Under the pieces are notes generated by a model, which did no database searches, was not told the DNA's origin, and worked only from the letters and a program-made list of their open reading frames with translations. Positions 32,330-42,670 of a stretch of DNA of 64,000 nt are shown here, one piece after another (position 1 is the stretch's first letter; each line of letters begins with the position of its first letter). The position numbers and the translations under genes are program-made. Source of the stretch: Neoarius graeffei (Eukaryota > Chordata > Actinopteri > Siluriformes > Ariidae); contig NC_083587.1 of the NCBI RefSeq assembly GCF_027579695.1, positions 248,001 through 312,000 on the forward strand, given 5' to 3'.

Positions 32330-33817
32330 TGGCCCTTTTCCACTACCCTTTTTCAGCTCACTTCAGCTCGCTTCAGCTCACTTCGGCCCGACACGGCTCG
32401 CGTTTCGACTACCAAAAACCAGCACGACTCAGCTCGTTTCAGCCCTGCTTAGCCCCTAAAACTCGCACCGTTTTGGGGTAGGGCTGAAGCGAGCCAAACC
32501 GTGCTGACTGAGGCTGGGGGCGTGAGCAGACACTCCCCTGTGCACTGATTGGTGAGGAGGAGTGTCCTCACATGCCCACACACGCCCCGCGAGCGCGCTG
32601 GGATCTGTAAACACCGCAAACCCGGAAGAAGAATAATTACGAGAATTTCTGAAGCCTTATGCGCCTCGCCTCATCTATACGCTCTTGCCAGTATCTGTTG
32701 GCGTTGTCAAGCCACAGCACCAAGACCAGCAACACTAACGACTCCATGTCCTCCATGTTTATTGTTTACTATTCGGGTGGTGAGACTACCGCTTAAAAGC
32801 TCACTGAATCAGTGACATACAGAGCATCGTGGACGAGTTCGCGGAGCGCAAGGCTCGCCGTATGCCCTTCAAATAATGCGCGCAGTAGGCTATTGATGTT
32901 TTATTATGAGCCATGTACAGTATGTCGCCGAATGTTTTTTTGTTTCTGAGTTACATGTTCGTTTGAAGGACTTAATGTACAAAATAACATAGTTGCACCC
33001 CGTAGTGTTGAAATTGGTAAACACAGTGCATTCAGTGAGGTTTGCACCGCCCTCCTTTTATTTCTGACTCTTCCTGTCACCGTTGCAACCTCTGAGCGCT
33101 CATTCGTATGCCCTTCAAATAATGTGCGCAGTATAGGCTATTGATGTTTTATTATGAGCCATGTACAGTATCCTAATGTTTTTTGTTTCTGAGTTACATG
33201 TTCGTTTGAAGGACTTGATGTACTAAATAACATAGTTGCACCCCGGAGTGTTGAAATTGGTAAACACAGTGCATTCAGTGAGGTTTGCACCGCCCTCCTT
33301 TTATTTCTGACTCTTCCTGCCACCACTCTGAGCGCTCATTCGTATGCCCTTCAAATAATGTGCGCAGTATAGGCTATTGATGTTTTATTATGAGCCATGT
33401 ACAGTATCCTAATGTTTTTTGTTTCTGAGTTACATGTTCGTTTGAAGGACTTGATGTACTAAATAACATAGTTGCACCCGGTAGTGTTGAAATTGGTAAA
33501 CACCGCAGTTGCGGACATTTTTGTAGCCTAAAACGATGTTATGATAAGCTTTAATAAAGTGCCCGGTCATTTGCCCCGCCCCCGGCCCGGCTCTGACTTG
33601 TTCCGCCACTGTCACTGATGTCACTGTTTGCGCTGCTTAACGACATCACATGACGTCCACCCACTTTTGCTAACTCCACCCAATGTGTCCACCCACTTCC
33701 AGCCAGCACGGTTCAGCGCGGTTGTAGTCGAAATGCAACTCCAACAGCCCCGCTCAGCTCGGCTCAGCTCGACTCGGCACGGCACGGCTCAGCCGCGTTT
33801 GTAGTGGAAAAGTGGCA
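32330..33817. mobile_element. Harbinger-like MITE
   Basis: The ends TGGCCCTTTTCCACTAC and TGCCACTTTTCCACTAC (right end reversed) are flanked by TTA on both sides (32327-32329 and 33818-33820), the TWA duplication typical of PIF/Harbinger. The termini carry many CAGCTCRCTTCAGCTCG-like repeats. The middle holds three tandem copies of a non-coding unit at 32861, 33107 and 33343. There is no transposase. Confidence 0.88.
32861..33503. repeat. Internal tandem repeat of the Harbinger-like MITE
   Basis: Three direct copies beginning TATGCCCTTCAAATAATG, of 246, 236 and 161 bases. The last is partial. Copies 2 and 3 are closest to each other. Confidence 0.9.
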
Positions 33818-33820
33818 TTA

Positions 33821-34153
33821 GCTTCCAACTTACATTAACTAGCATAAAACTTATTTTCTTCAGCGAGCCCAGTCGCGCGCCTACTCCTTGGACGCCGCCA
33901 TCTTCTTCTCCTTCTCTGTCCCGCCCTCTCTTCCTCTCTCCCATTGGCCAGCGCACCAATGCCAGTGCTCCTGATTGGTCAGTCCTGTGATCAGTCCTGT
34001 GGCACATGGCTAGGTGCATTTAAAGAAACAGTATCAAAACCAAACCATAGTCCATTACTCTGGTGCACCGCTACACACACAGGCAGAGAAATGTCTGATG
34101 AATGAGCTTTTTTGAAAGAAAGATCGATAGATCGATTGATCGATCGATCGATC

Positions 34154-34186
<33 letters not shown>

Positions 34187-34386
34187 GCAAGCGGGGTGGG
34201 GGGGTGTTGAATTTTGAAAAGGAACAGTTGAGTGCTGTGTGATCTGTCCAATATCACGGATGTAGGCCTTTAAATTAAATATGAAAACATCAGCTGGAGT
34301 TTGATTATTGACAGGAACGCTGTTGACCCCAGCAGTAAGTGCTTTCCATACCACATTTTTTATTGATATATGAGGACTATTGCGTC
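33821..34386. other. Non-genic stretch with GATA/GATC microsatellite
   Basis: A GATC/GATA array lies at about 34125-34186. GATTGG-type motifs and a CT-rich tract (33900-33945) precede it. No gene recognised. Confidence 0.6.
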
Positions 34387-34387
34387 A

Positions 34388-34459
34388 TCCTCGTTAGTAT
34401 AGTGGACAGTATCTCCACCTGTTACGTGGAAGACCGGGGTTCGATTCCTCGATGGTGAG
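34388..34459 (+). tRNA. tRNA-Asp-type gene with GTT (Asn) anticodon
   Basis: A 72-nt sequence following the tRNA-Asp consensus throughout: TCCTCGTTAGTATAGTGG at the start, GACCGGGGTTCGATTCC in the T arm, and discriminator G. The anticodon loop is CTGTTAC, giving GTT instead of GTC. If charged by aspartyl-tRNA synthetase it would insert Asp at Asn codons. The acceptor stem has one C-T mismatch, so it may be an inactive copy. Compare the GTC copy at 59897-59968. Confidence 0.82.
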
Positions 34460-34487
34460 ACTTTAAAAATGTATTAACTTGTGCAGC

Positions 34488-34680
34488 AGGGGGATGGAGT
34501 GGTTCGCACTGTTGCAAAACAGCAAGAAGGTTCTGGGCTGGCAGGGGCCTTTCTGTGTGGAGTTTGCGTGTTCTCCCTGTGTCAGCTCTGGTTAACCCCA
34601 CAGCTCAAAGACATGTAGTTCAGTTAAAGTGGGGTGGCGTTGGGCTGAAGTGCCCTTGAGCATGTTGTGTGTATATATAT
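34488..34680 (+). mobile_element. Diverged tRNA-derived SINE
   Basis: The head and core are recognisable (ACAGCAAGAAGGTTCTGGG, CTGTGTGGAGTTTGCGTGTT). The tail follows the GGGCTGAAGTGCCCTTGAGC type seen in the SINE at 44788-45200 rather than the main type. An old copy. Confidence 0.7.
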
Positions 34681-34828
34681 GAATGACCACATTTTGTGTC
34701 AATTAAATCTTATTAATAGTAACAGATCTAGATAAATCCAATGACTATAGACCAAACTTCAATATGCCTAAAGTCAATGTTAATGTCAATTATGACTATT
34801 ATAAATTGCCAATGGTAGACCCTCTGAT

Positions 34829-35159
34829 ACGGTGGTGTAGTGGTTAGTGCTGTTGCCTCACAGCAAGAAGGTCCTGGGTTTGAGCCCCGGGGCTGGTGAG
34901 GGCCTTTCTGTGTGGAGTTCGCATGTTCTCCCTGTGTCCGCGTGAGTTTCCTCTGGGTGCTCTGGTTTCCCCCAAAGACATGCAGGTTAGGTTAACTGGT
35001 GACTCTAAATTGAGTGTGAATGGTTATCTGTGTCAGCCCTGTGATGACCTGGTGACTTGTCCAGGGTGTACCCCACCTTTTGCCCATAGTCAGCTGGGAT
35101 AGGCTCCAGCTTGCCTGCGACCCTGTAGAAGGATAAAGCGGCTAGAGATAATGAGATGA
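34829..35159 (+). mobile_element. tRNA-derived SINE with target duplication
   Basis: A near full-length main-type SINE ending GATAATGAGATGA. The target duplication GACCCTCTGAT flanks it (34818-34828 and 35160-35170). Well preserved, so fairly young. Confidence 0.93.
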
Positions 35160-35170
35160 GACCCTCTGAT

Positions 35171-36463
35171 GATGTTCTTCTCATAATATTCTATTTCTAA
35201 GTCTAGTAAAAGTCAGACGAAAAAAGGTTTTCTGTGTTTTTAGCTTTTAGGTAAATATCAGAAAATTAAGTTAGCTAATTTAATGGATGCCTGCTAACCT
35301 ATCTTTGCGCATGGAGCGTTAACAAACCTCCCTCGTGATGGTGAGAACTGACAGCCTGGATTTTTCCATTGGCTCACGCGCTTGACCCCCAATCCAATGT
35401 TGCTTTGGTTGGCCAAAGTTATGAGGTTGCTGTGGGGTACTAAGACTAGACTAAATAACAAAATTAAATGATTCAGACATCCCTAGTCTCCCGGACACTC
35501 TGGGAGTCTCCCCAGGAGCATGTAGACAGAGACAGGAAAGGCAGGAGAAACTTGATCTAAGTCTTATTTGGAAAGTTGTAAATTAAATTGTAATGACTGG
35601 CTATTGCTGACAAGGCCGGATTAACTATATGGGCCTGCGGCACAGTGCCCAGGGGCACCAACCACTCACAGCCAGTGGGGGGGGCACCACATGACAGAAA
35701 CTTTAAAAATATTTTTCGTGAATGTTTGTACACTTAAAATGGTTATATACTTGACATTGTTAAATAGTCATATATAATTCATTATGAACACTAATTTCAT
35801 AAGAACAACAACAATAACTAGACCGGACAATTCCCCGGGGGAAATTGTGAGAGGATGCAGTGCGTGAAGCAATTTGGTCACTCATGTAAGCTAGCTGTGA
35901 ATGTGTGACTTACTATGAGGCTACAAAATTGAGTGATGTGTTAAAAGTAGTAAACTGTTATGCAACTTAGCAAGAGTTACCTGCCTTGGTGAATGAATAT
36001 CACTAAATTCCCATTTGTTTGCTCCTTGTAGTATCAGCACAATAAGCTGGCATCAAAAGGAGCAGCCTGCCAGAAAAACTGCAATAACATTGGGCGAGAT
36101 GTCAAGGTCAGTCAAACTTGTAAAAACGACAGAATCCTATCCCAGAGAATAATTTGTGAAGATGTAAGTTAAAATTTGCCTTATTTTTGCAGATGCCCCA
36201 AAGGTACTGTGCCCAGCCAAAAGTACTGCACTCAGCCTTGAGAAGCACCAGAGGGACATCCACCGGAGGGCCTCGGAGGAACTGCGCCCGGCCATGAGAA
36301 GCTTGTAAGGTACCGGACACAGACGTGACGACAGGTTCACAAAGGTACCGCCCCAAGCCACTTGAGGACCGCAGAGGTACTTTGCCCAGACAGTACATGG
36401 CGCCTCAAAGGTATTACACCCAGCCAGAGCTGGTCCTCAGAGGTCCTGTGGGTATTCCCTTTT
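35171..36463. other. Mostly non-genic, with a possible hAT end and mini-exons
   Basis: Near 35613-35690 a block (AAGGCCGGATTAACTATATG, GTGCCCAGGGGCACC) resembles a hAT terminus, but the other end is not clear. At 36032-36106 a 25-codon block sits between TTGTAG and a GTCAGT donor. A second block opens after TTTTTGCAG at 36193. Neither matches a family I know, so no gene is called. Confidence 0.4.
36195..36430 (+). repeat. Degenerate AAAGGTACTGYGCCCAGCC repeats
   Basis: About six spaced copies of a 15-19 base motif (AAAGGTACTGTGCCCAGCC and variants with GGTACCG or GGTATTACACCC). Spacing is irregular. In one frame some copies read QRYCAQP or QRYYTQP. The function is unknown. Confidence 0.6.
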
Positions 36464-36530
36464 GCCACTGGTGGTCTAGTGGCTAGGATTCGGCGCTGCC
36501 ACGGCCTGGGTTCGATTCCCAGTCAGAGAA
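36464..36530 (+). pseudogene. tRNA-Glu pseudogene
   Basis: The A box (CTGGTGGTCTAGTGGCTAGG) and B box (GGGTTCGATTCCC) are those of tRNA-Glu. About five bases are missing from the anticodon arm (GGCGCTGCCACGG), which removes the anticodon. Not functional as Glu-tRNA, though the pol III boxes survive. Confidence 0.82.
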
Positions 36531-36620
36531 AAGTCTTGGTGTGTGTGGTTTTTTTTTTAACCCCCACCTCCCCATCTTTATGACTAAAATAGCATCAGAC
36601 TCTCTGTCGGAACAAACGCT

Positions 36621-36708
36621 TCCTTCGAGCCGGATTCTAACCAGCGACCTAAGGATGGCCATCGCAAGCAACTATAGTCCTCCGCTCTTCCAACTGAGCT
36701 ATCGAAGG
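36621..36708 (-). tRNA. tRNA-Tyr with intron, anticodon ATA
   Basis: An 88-nt sequence with acceptor CCTTCGA/TCGAAGG and discriminator A. The anticodon loop CTATAG-A is interrupted one base after the anticodon by a roughly 15-base intron (TTGCTTGCGATGGCC), as expected for eukaryotic tRNA-Tyr. The anticodon is ATA where vertebrate genes have GTA, and the B box is GGTTAGAATCC. Both changes suggest a pseudogene or a rare variant. Confidence 0.85.
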
Positions 36709-37666
36709 GTACCCTGAAGTGCTTTTCTGCTGAGTGAGCCGTCAAGCAACATCTCCAACAGCACTTGCTTTTAATATACTGCATATATATTGTTTTGTGC
36801 CAAAACTCGTTTTGCACAAGCTGGCTAAACCTACCAAATTATGTGCACCCGCCATACGCAACGCAATGAAATAATTTAAAAAATCTATTATAAATAGTGA
36901 TTTCTCTTCAGTCTTTTAAGGCTGAGGAAAAGCTCAGTTTCAAAAGAACAGAAACAAATGAATGGATCTTGTTTGTTTCGGGCATTTTGGCAAATGTGAA
37001 AGCAAACTCCAGAGAAGTTGTGTTGACGATGACTGTGATACTCCGTACACAAAACTCCAGTCGAACTCCAGGTTCTATTAAAACAGTATTCATTTTTAGT
37101 ATTCCGGACCTTGAGGCTTTATTTCCTATTCTGATTTAATCAAATGGATTTATTCAAACGTTGTAGGCTTGTCCTCACCAATTTACCAGTGGCCTTCACA
37201 GAGATGAGAGCATGAAGAGAATTGCTCAGTCAGGGCAAAGTGCAAGGGCAGGAAAAGCTTGTTGGTACTTTAATGACATTGTGTGGCCGTACAGTGTAAT
37301 TGCTTCTAGATATTCTCAAAAAAAGATCTGAAAATTGATCTCTGCTCATGCTGGTAATGAAGTTACTTAAATTTGAAATGCTGACTCATGTTTTTGTTTT
37401 GTTTTTCTTTTTGCGGCTGAGGAACCACGTGACCGCGTATCACTATCATCACCACTGTTGTTTCCACAGTCAGATCTACACTTATTGTCCTAGCTCAGTA
37501 AAGAAGGTTTGTGTGATTGTAAAACTGAGCAGTGGGACTTTTCCATTTTTCTGAACTGTGGGACATTGCCATTTTTCTGCCTGATGCCCATAGTAAAAAA
37601 AGTCAGGACTAAATCATCATCAAAGAGAGAGAGAGGATTGAGAGAGAGAGGACTACCAGGAAATAC
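36709..37666. other. Non-genic stretch
   Basis: No gene or transposon recognised. AT-rich, with a short GA-rich tract at about 37622-37652. Confidence 0.55.
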
Positions 37667-38315
37667 CTTCTTTTGATGCATGTTTCAGGAAGCAGATGTT
37701 GCTTTATTGTTCAGTGTGAGCAATTGGGTCGAGGTTTGTGAGAAGTGGTTCTTCAGAGCACATGGTGGCTTTTGGACCACTATGTTGAAGAAGGGAAGTA
37801 GGTGTGCATCCTTCTTTCACATTGTTAAAGCTATCCATGCTGACTTTGCTCAGTAGATAGAATACGTTTTTCAGACTGGATGTTGGGATTTTCATCCCCC
37901 TGTGTAAATACTGTATGTGAGTGGGTCGAACTGTGGGCTTCAAAACAATAATCAAGAGAAAAGACATCTGTTCAAGGCAAAGTCACTGCCTCGTCACTAT
38001 TTAGTGAAGCACCTCAGCAGCCATGACATTTTTTTTCTTTGGCCAGTTAGCTCAGTTGGTTAGAGTGTGGTGCTAATAACACCAAGGTCACAGGTTCAAT
38101 CCCTGTACTGGCCAGTTCTCTCCTTTACAGGTCCTGTTGTTGTCAGGACAGGGGAAGCCTTTTTCTGTTGAGGGAAATGTTCTGCAAGACAATAGCTTCT
38201 CTGGTTGTTTTGCAAAATGTCAATCGATTCCTTGTATCTGGATGTGCCATTGAAATACAGTAACTCAACTGATTGCAGGACGCAGGAAATTCAAATACAC
38301 GCATGAGATTGCCTC
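37667..38315 (+). repeat. Duplicated tRNA-Ile segment, copy 1
   Basis: A direct duplicate of 63353-64000, nearly identical over about 650 bases from CTTCTTTTGATGCATGTTTC onward. The tRNA-Ile sits in the middle. Copy 2 reaches the window end, so the full length of the duplication is not visible. Confidence 0.9.
38041..38114 (+). tRNA. tRNA-Ile (AAT)
   Basis: A 74-nt tRNA with acceptor GGCCAGT/ACTGGCC and discriminator A. The anticodon arm TGGTG-CTAATAA-CACCA gives AAT. The B box is AGGTTCAATCC. All stems pair, so it is probably functional. Copy 2 is at 63729-63802. Confidence 0.92.
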
Positions 38316-38426
38316 AAAGAGAAGCACTAATGAATCTCGTAAAAATCAGTGCTCCTTTTTCAATTCATCTAATTGTGCTTCATTTTGAAAGTAACTTTAA
38401 TTTCATGAACTCTAAAAGGTATCTTT

Positions 38427-38880
38427 AGTTGCTTGAATCAGGCCTCAGGCGAGCCAAAACATTAAGCGTGGAAAGCCTTATCACAGCCTCCCAACTTCGT
38501 TGGGCTGGACACGTCTGGTGCACGCTTGACACACGACTACCCGAAGCCGTTTTCTACGGAGAACTGAGCCTAGGAAAGAGGCTGATAGAAACAAGGAGGA
38601 CAGAAACTGAGGTACAAAGACATTTGGAAGAGGAACATGAAGAATGCCGTCATTATCGATCAGACGTGAGAAAGGGATGCCTCGGTTAGAGCAACATAGC
38701 GAAGCAAAGTTAAAAGCTCAGTGTTTGAAATTGAAGACAAGCATCAAAGGGAGTATAGGAGAGCTCACGACACTAGACATTCCATAGCACCTCAACCGGG
38801 CCATTCATGCCACTGCTGCGGACGACTCTGTCGCTCTGGTGCTGGCCTCGTGGCCCATCTGTGTTTCTGTGCATCCTACT
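38427..38880 (+). pseudogene. LINE RT C-terminus with zinc finger (copy 1)
   Basis: This encodes the end of a LINE ORF2 with TASQLRWAGHVWCTLDTRLP and VFYGELSLGKRL, then in another frame CHCCGRLCRSGAGLVAHLCF, a C2H2-type finger. The layout matches the tail of RTE-like fish LINEs and parallels 54776-55195. The catalytic RT part is absent and the frame shifts between the two blocks. Confidence 0.72.
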
Positions 38881-38903
38881 GAAGCAGGCATCATCGCTAG
38901 CAA

Positions 38904-39172
38904 TGGACAGCCAACAAAGGGTTGCGGACAACTGGCACCATTGGTGGGGCCCCTTTGGCTATTCTGTTATAAGAGCAGGGCTGCCTGAGATTGATGACCC
39001 AGGACTAAGCGTGCAATGGTTGACAGAAATGATTTCGAGTAATCCTGACAAGTCCATTGTGCACTTGTGCAATGAGCTAAGACTGCTGCATGATGCAAAC
39101 ACTGGTGAGGCATTCCCAAACCCAGTTGTATGGGTGAATGGTTTCAAACGGGACATGGATCGTCACCGATGA
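38904..39172 (+). CDS. Unrecognised 90-codon frame
   Basis: An open frame from an internal Met (MDSQQRVADNWHHWWGPFGY) running to DMDRHR and TGA. The part VQWLTEMISSNPDKSIVHLC onward looks protein-like in composition, but I know no family for it. It directly follows the zinc-finger LINE end. It could be captured host sequence, an old element part or chance. Confidence 0.25.
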
Positions 39173-40009
39173 GGCATTCATGAAACTTATGTTGAAAAGT
39201 CCAACATGAGAAGACTGATGGCAAACGACAGGGGGGGATGAAGTGCTAGGAACCTGTCTCTATCGCTGTAACGGTCCCTATACGTGGTGCAAATTGACAT
39301 GGGACAGAAGAAGAAAAGAAACTGGAAACACCTAGATTTGTCTGGACTGAAATGGGCGACACATTTTTACTACTGATGTGCTTCCTCTTGTTTAGCAAGC
39401 CAGCCATGCTTCTGCTGCATCCTTGTGTGTACTCTCAATTAATCGGATCTTGGAAATTTTGGTGTTAGAAGAAATCTGCTTTCACCTCTCTGCTAAACAC
39501 ATGCAATCGCGAATTTCAAAAGCCCCTGGACAAAGCCTTTCTCTCATCAAATTTGACACACAAACACTGGCTTAAGAGTCCAGTGCCTCATCGATGAGGC
39601 CAGTGTGGCATAGGCCTTAACCTCAAATGACCAGCATCAATAGCACTAACACTCATGTGAAGGGGAAACAAAAGCCATCTTGGCCATCTTTCTATTTGGG
39701 GCATGAAGCCCCTATTAGCCCCCGTTCTATTAGATATCTGCGTGAACGCAGGTTCATGTCACCTTTGCATTCTTCACAAAATCTGTATGGCTTTACTGAT
39801 ACTGCTTTCAACAAGGGCTGTAACTTCATTGTCTTGGTATGTGATTCAAGTTAGGGAGTAGGACCTGTGATTCCCAGGAGAGACGCTACACTGTGTCCAC
39901 TATCATAACTAGCAAGAAAATCTTGTTTTTATTTCTCCATGATTTATGACTATTACAATGATTCCATTCACTATATTCTACTGGAAAGAAGGCATCCAAA
40001 AAAAACCAA
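39173..40009. other. Non-genic stretch with a third copy of arm sequence
   Basis: At about 39745-39850 the sequence (GCAGGTTCATGTCACCTTTG and on) matches part of the inverted-repeat arms (20438-20530, inverse of 7225-7320) at lower identity. The remainder holds nothing recognised. Confidence 0.55.
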
Positions 40010-40173
40010 AACAAAAACAGGTTCATGGGTGACTTATTATTTACAGGCCCCCGGGGACATATTCTGAGTTTCTTTCTGAATTTGCAGATTTGATCTGAGA
40101 TCTGGTTATTTACTTAGACAAAACTTTAGTTGACGGAGATTTTAATATTCACTTCGATAACCCAGAAGACCCT

Positions 40174-40464
40174 TTGAAAACAGCGTTTGTGTCCATTTTA
40201 GATTCAGTAGGGATTAATCAGAATGTCATAGGACCGACCCATAATGGTCGTCACACCCTTGATCTAATACTAACATTCGGGTTAAATGTAGAAAATATAG
40301 TCATACTTCCACAGTCTGAAGTTATCTCAGATCATTATCTCATCTCATTCAAAATATGTCAGAGTAATAATAATGCACCTCACCACACTACTGTATTAAA
40401 TGTACATTCACGTCAACTACTGCACAGAGCTTTATCAATGATCTCCCAGAGTTATCAACTTTGA
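40174..40464 (+). pseudogene. LINE-C endonuclease fragment
   Basis: The 3' half of an APE-type endonuclease: VIGPTHNGRHTLDLILTFGL followed by VISDHYLISFKI. The preceding YRPPG and GDFNIH regions are visible just upstream (40048-40157) in a broken frame. No intact enzyme. Confidence 0.82.
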
Positions 40465-41081
40465 TTGGGTCACTGTCGGCCCCTGCAGAACTTGATCAGG
40501 GAACTGAATGCTTAGAGTCAACGTTCTGCCATACTTGACCTCATTATCCGCCATAAGCTAATGTAGCTCCTCTTAAAAGGAAAATGTTCAGAGACAAAAA
40601 ATTTGCACCCTGGTATAATGAAGACACTCACACTTTAAAACAGACCACTTGAAAATTGGAACGTAAATGGCGTCAAACAAAATTGGTAGCTTTCAAATTA
40701 GCATGGAAGGAGAGCTTCCTGAAGTATAGAAAAGCTCTATGTGCTGCTAGATCAACTTATCTCCCCTCCCTAATAGAAGATAACAAAAATAATCCTAGAT
40801 TCCTGTTTAGTACTGTAGCAGAATTAACCAGGAATAAGTCCACTATAGACATGTGCATACCTGTAGTATGTAGTAGCAACGACTTCATGAATTTATTTCA
40901 TGACAAAATTGAGAATATCCGACAAAAAACTCAAACTACTAATTTAAGGTCAGACAATGTAAGAGACCCTGTAGTTAACTGATAGAAGTGTATCAGATCA
41001 GCAATTAGAATGTTTTACTCCCCTTAGAGAAATTGAATTACTTCCATTAATCTCCACATCAAAAGCCTCAACTTGTGTACC

Positions 41082-42308
41082 CAGGGGCGCCGCTAGAAAT
41101 CTTGGGCCCTATGAAAGATTACAATTTAGGGCCCCCCCCCGGTAAAATTTTCAAGCTCAAGCAACTGAATTTGAAGTCTGTTTTTGGCTGGCACTTCTAC
41201 TTTACTACGCGTGTGATCAGCTACCTAGCAAGTTTAGGTGATACAATTATTTGGTATATGAACATTTTAAATGCAGAACTGTAAGAATTAGACTGAATAG
41301 ACTGTTGCCTAAAAATGAAAATTCCATGATATATATGAAAGATATATATATATTTTTTTTTTCTTTTATGAGCAACTATTATTAGGCCACTCAGTAGCCT
41401 ATGGAGTTCATTCAATCCAAATGTTTGTGTTGAGAGAAACTGCATGCATCACTGTATCAGTATGGATTTATAACATTCTATATGCACATTATGGATACTC
41501 CAGAGCCCTCCAGCAAACATCATCAATAATCAGGATTACAAAATGTATTCCTTTGTTTCCTCCATTTATTGACTTATTGTATGTGATCAAATCTATGCCT
41601 TGATGAATAACTACACTAGTTTTTTGATACAATCACATAGTGCACTGCAAGAAATCCACTAAGTGTTTTTGGTTTCTTTTAGGCATCACACATTTATTAG
41701 AAAACACAGCAAATGTTCAAATATTCAAGTTAAATACCTAGCAACAGTATCAATAAATCCACACATGAACAATAGCAATGATATCTATGACCACAGCTAA
41801 TGTGCAAAATATTAAAGTTAAAAACTTAATATCAACAAATCCACACATGAACAATGGCAAAACACCTAGACTTAATTATACAATAAAGATACCTAAGAAA
41901 AAAGGTGATTTTTTTTTTTTTTTCACACACAGTGTGATATCCGGACTTCATAATTTATCACACCTGCTCCTGCTTAGCAACTTCTAGAATGTTCACCTCT
42001 GTTGTGCACATAGAGAAACTGACAGCTGCTCTAAACTGCGCTAATCCCGCTCCCAGAATCAGACTGTACCATTAGTAAAAAGGGTGGAGGGGTGAAATGA
42101 CAATATCATAAATAATTGAAGAAAAATGTTATAGCAAATCATAACCATGTATAATTTGCATATTTTAACAGATGAAATGAAATATTTTATTTCAAAAACT
42201 TACACAAGGCAATACTATTAAAATAATATTAATATCCCTCACAGGGCCCCCCTGTCAGTGCCAGGCCCTTAGAATCGTCCCAACTTCCCCCCCCTAGCAG
42301 CACCACTG
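41082..42308. mobile_element. Non-autonomous hAT element inside LINE-C
   Basis: The ends CAGGGGCGCCGCTAG and CAGTGGTGCTGCTAG (right end reversed) are flanked by the exact 8-base duplication TGTGTACC (41074-41081 and 42309-42316). 1,227 bases, non-coding, AT-rich inside. Same family as the remnant at 1247-2450. Confidence 0.95.
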
Positions 42309-42670
42309 TGTGTACCAGATCCCTTGCCTACATGTCTATTCAAAAAGATAATACCCAAAGTAATTGCACCACTTCTAAAAATAATAAATTCTTCTCTTAG
42401 GATTGGCTATGTACCCAAATCCTTTAAACTAGCAGTTATTGATTAAAAAACCTGACCTTGATCCCTGTCAGCTGTCCAATATCAAAACTCCCCTTTATCT
42501 CCAAGATCCTTGAAAAACCTGTGGCACAGCAGTTTGCTCATATTTACATAGGAATAACAACCATGAAATGTATCAGTTAGGATTTAGACCTCATCATAGC
42601 ACAGAGACAGCACTGGTTAAAGTAGTAAATTACATACTGTTGGTGTCTGATCAGGGCTGTCTCGCTGCCT

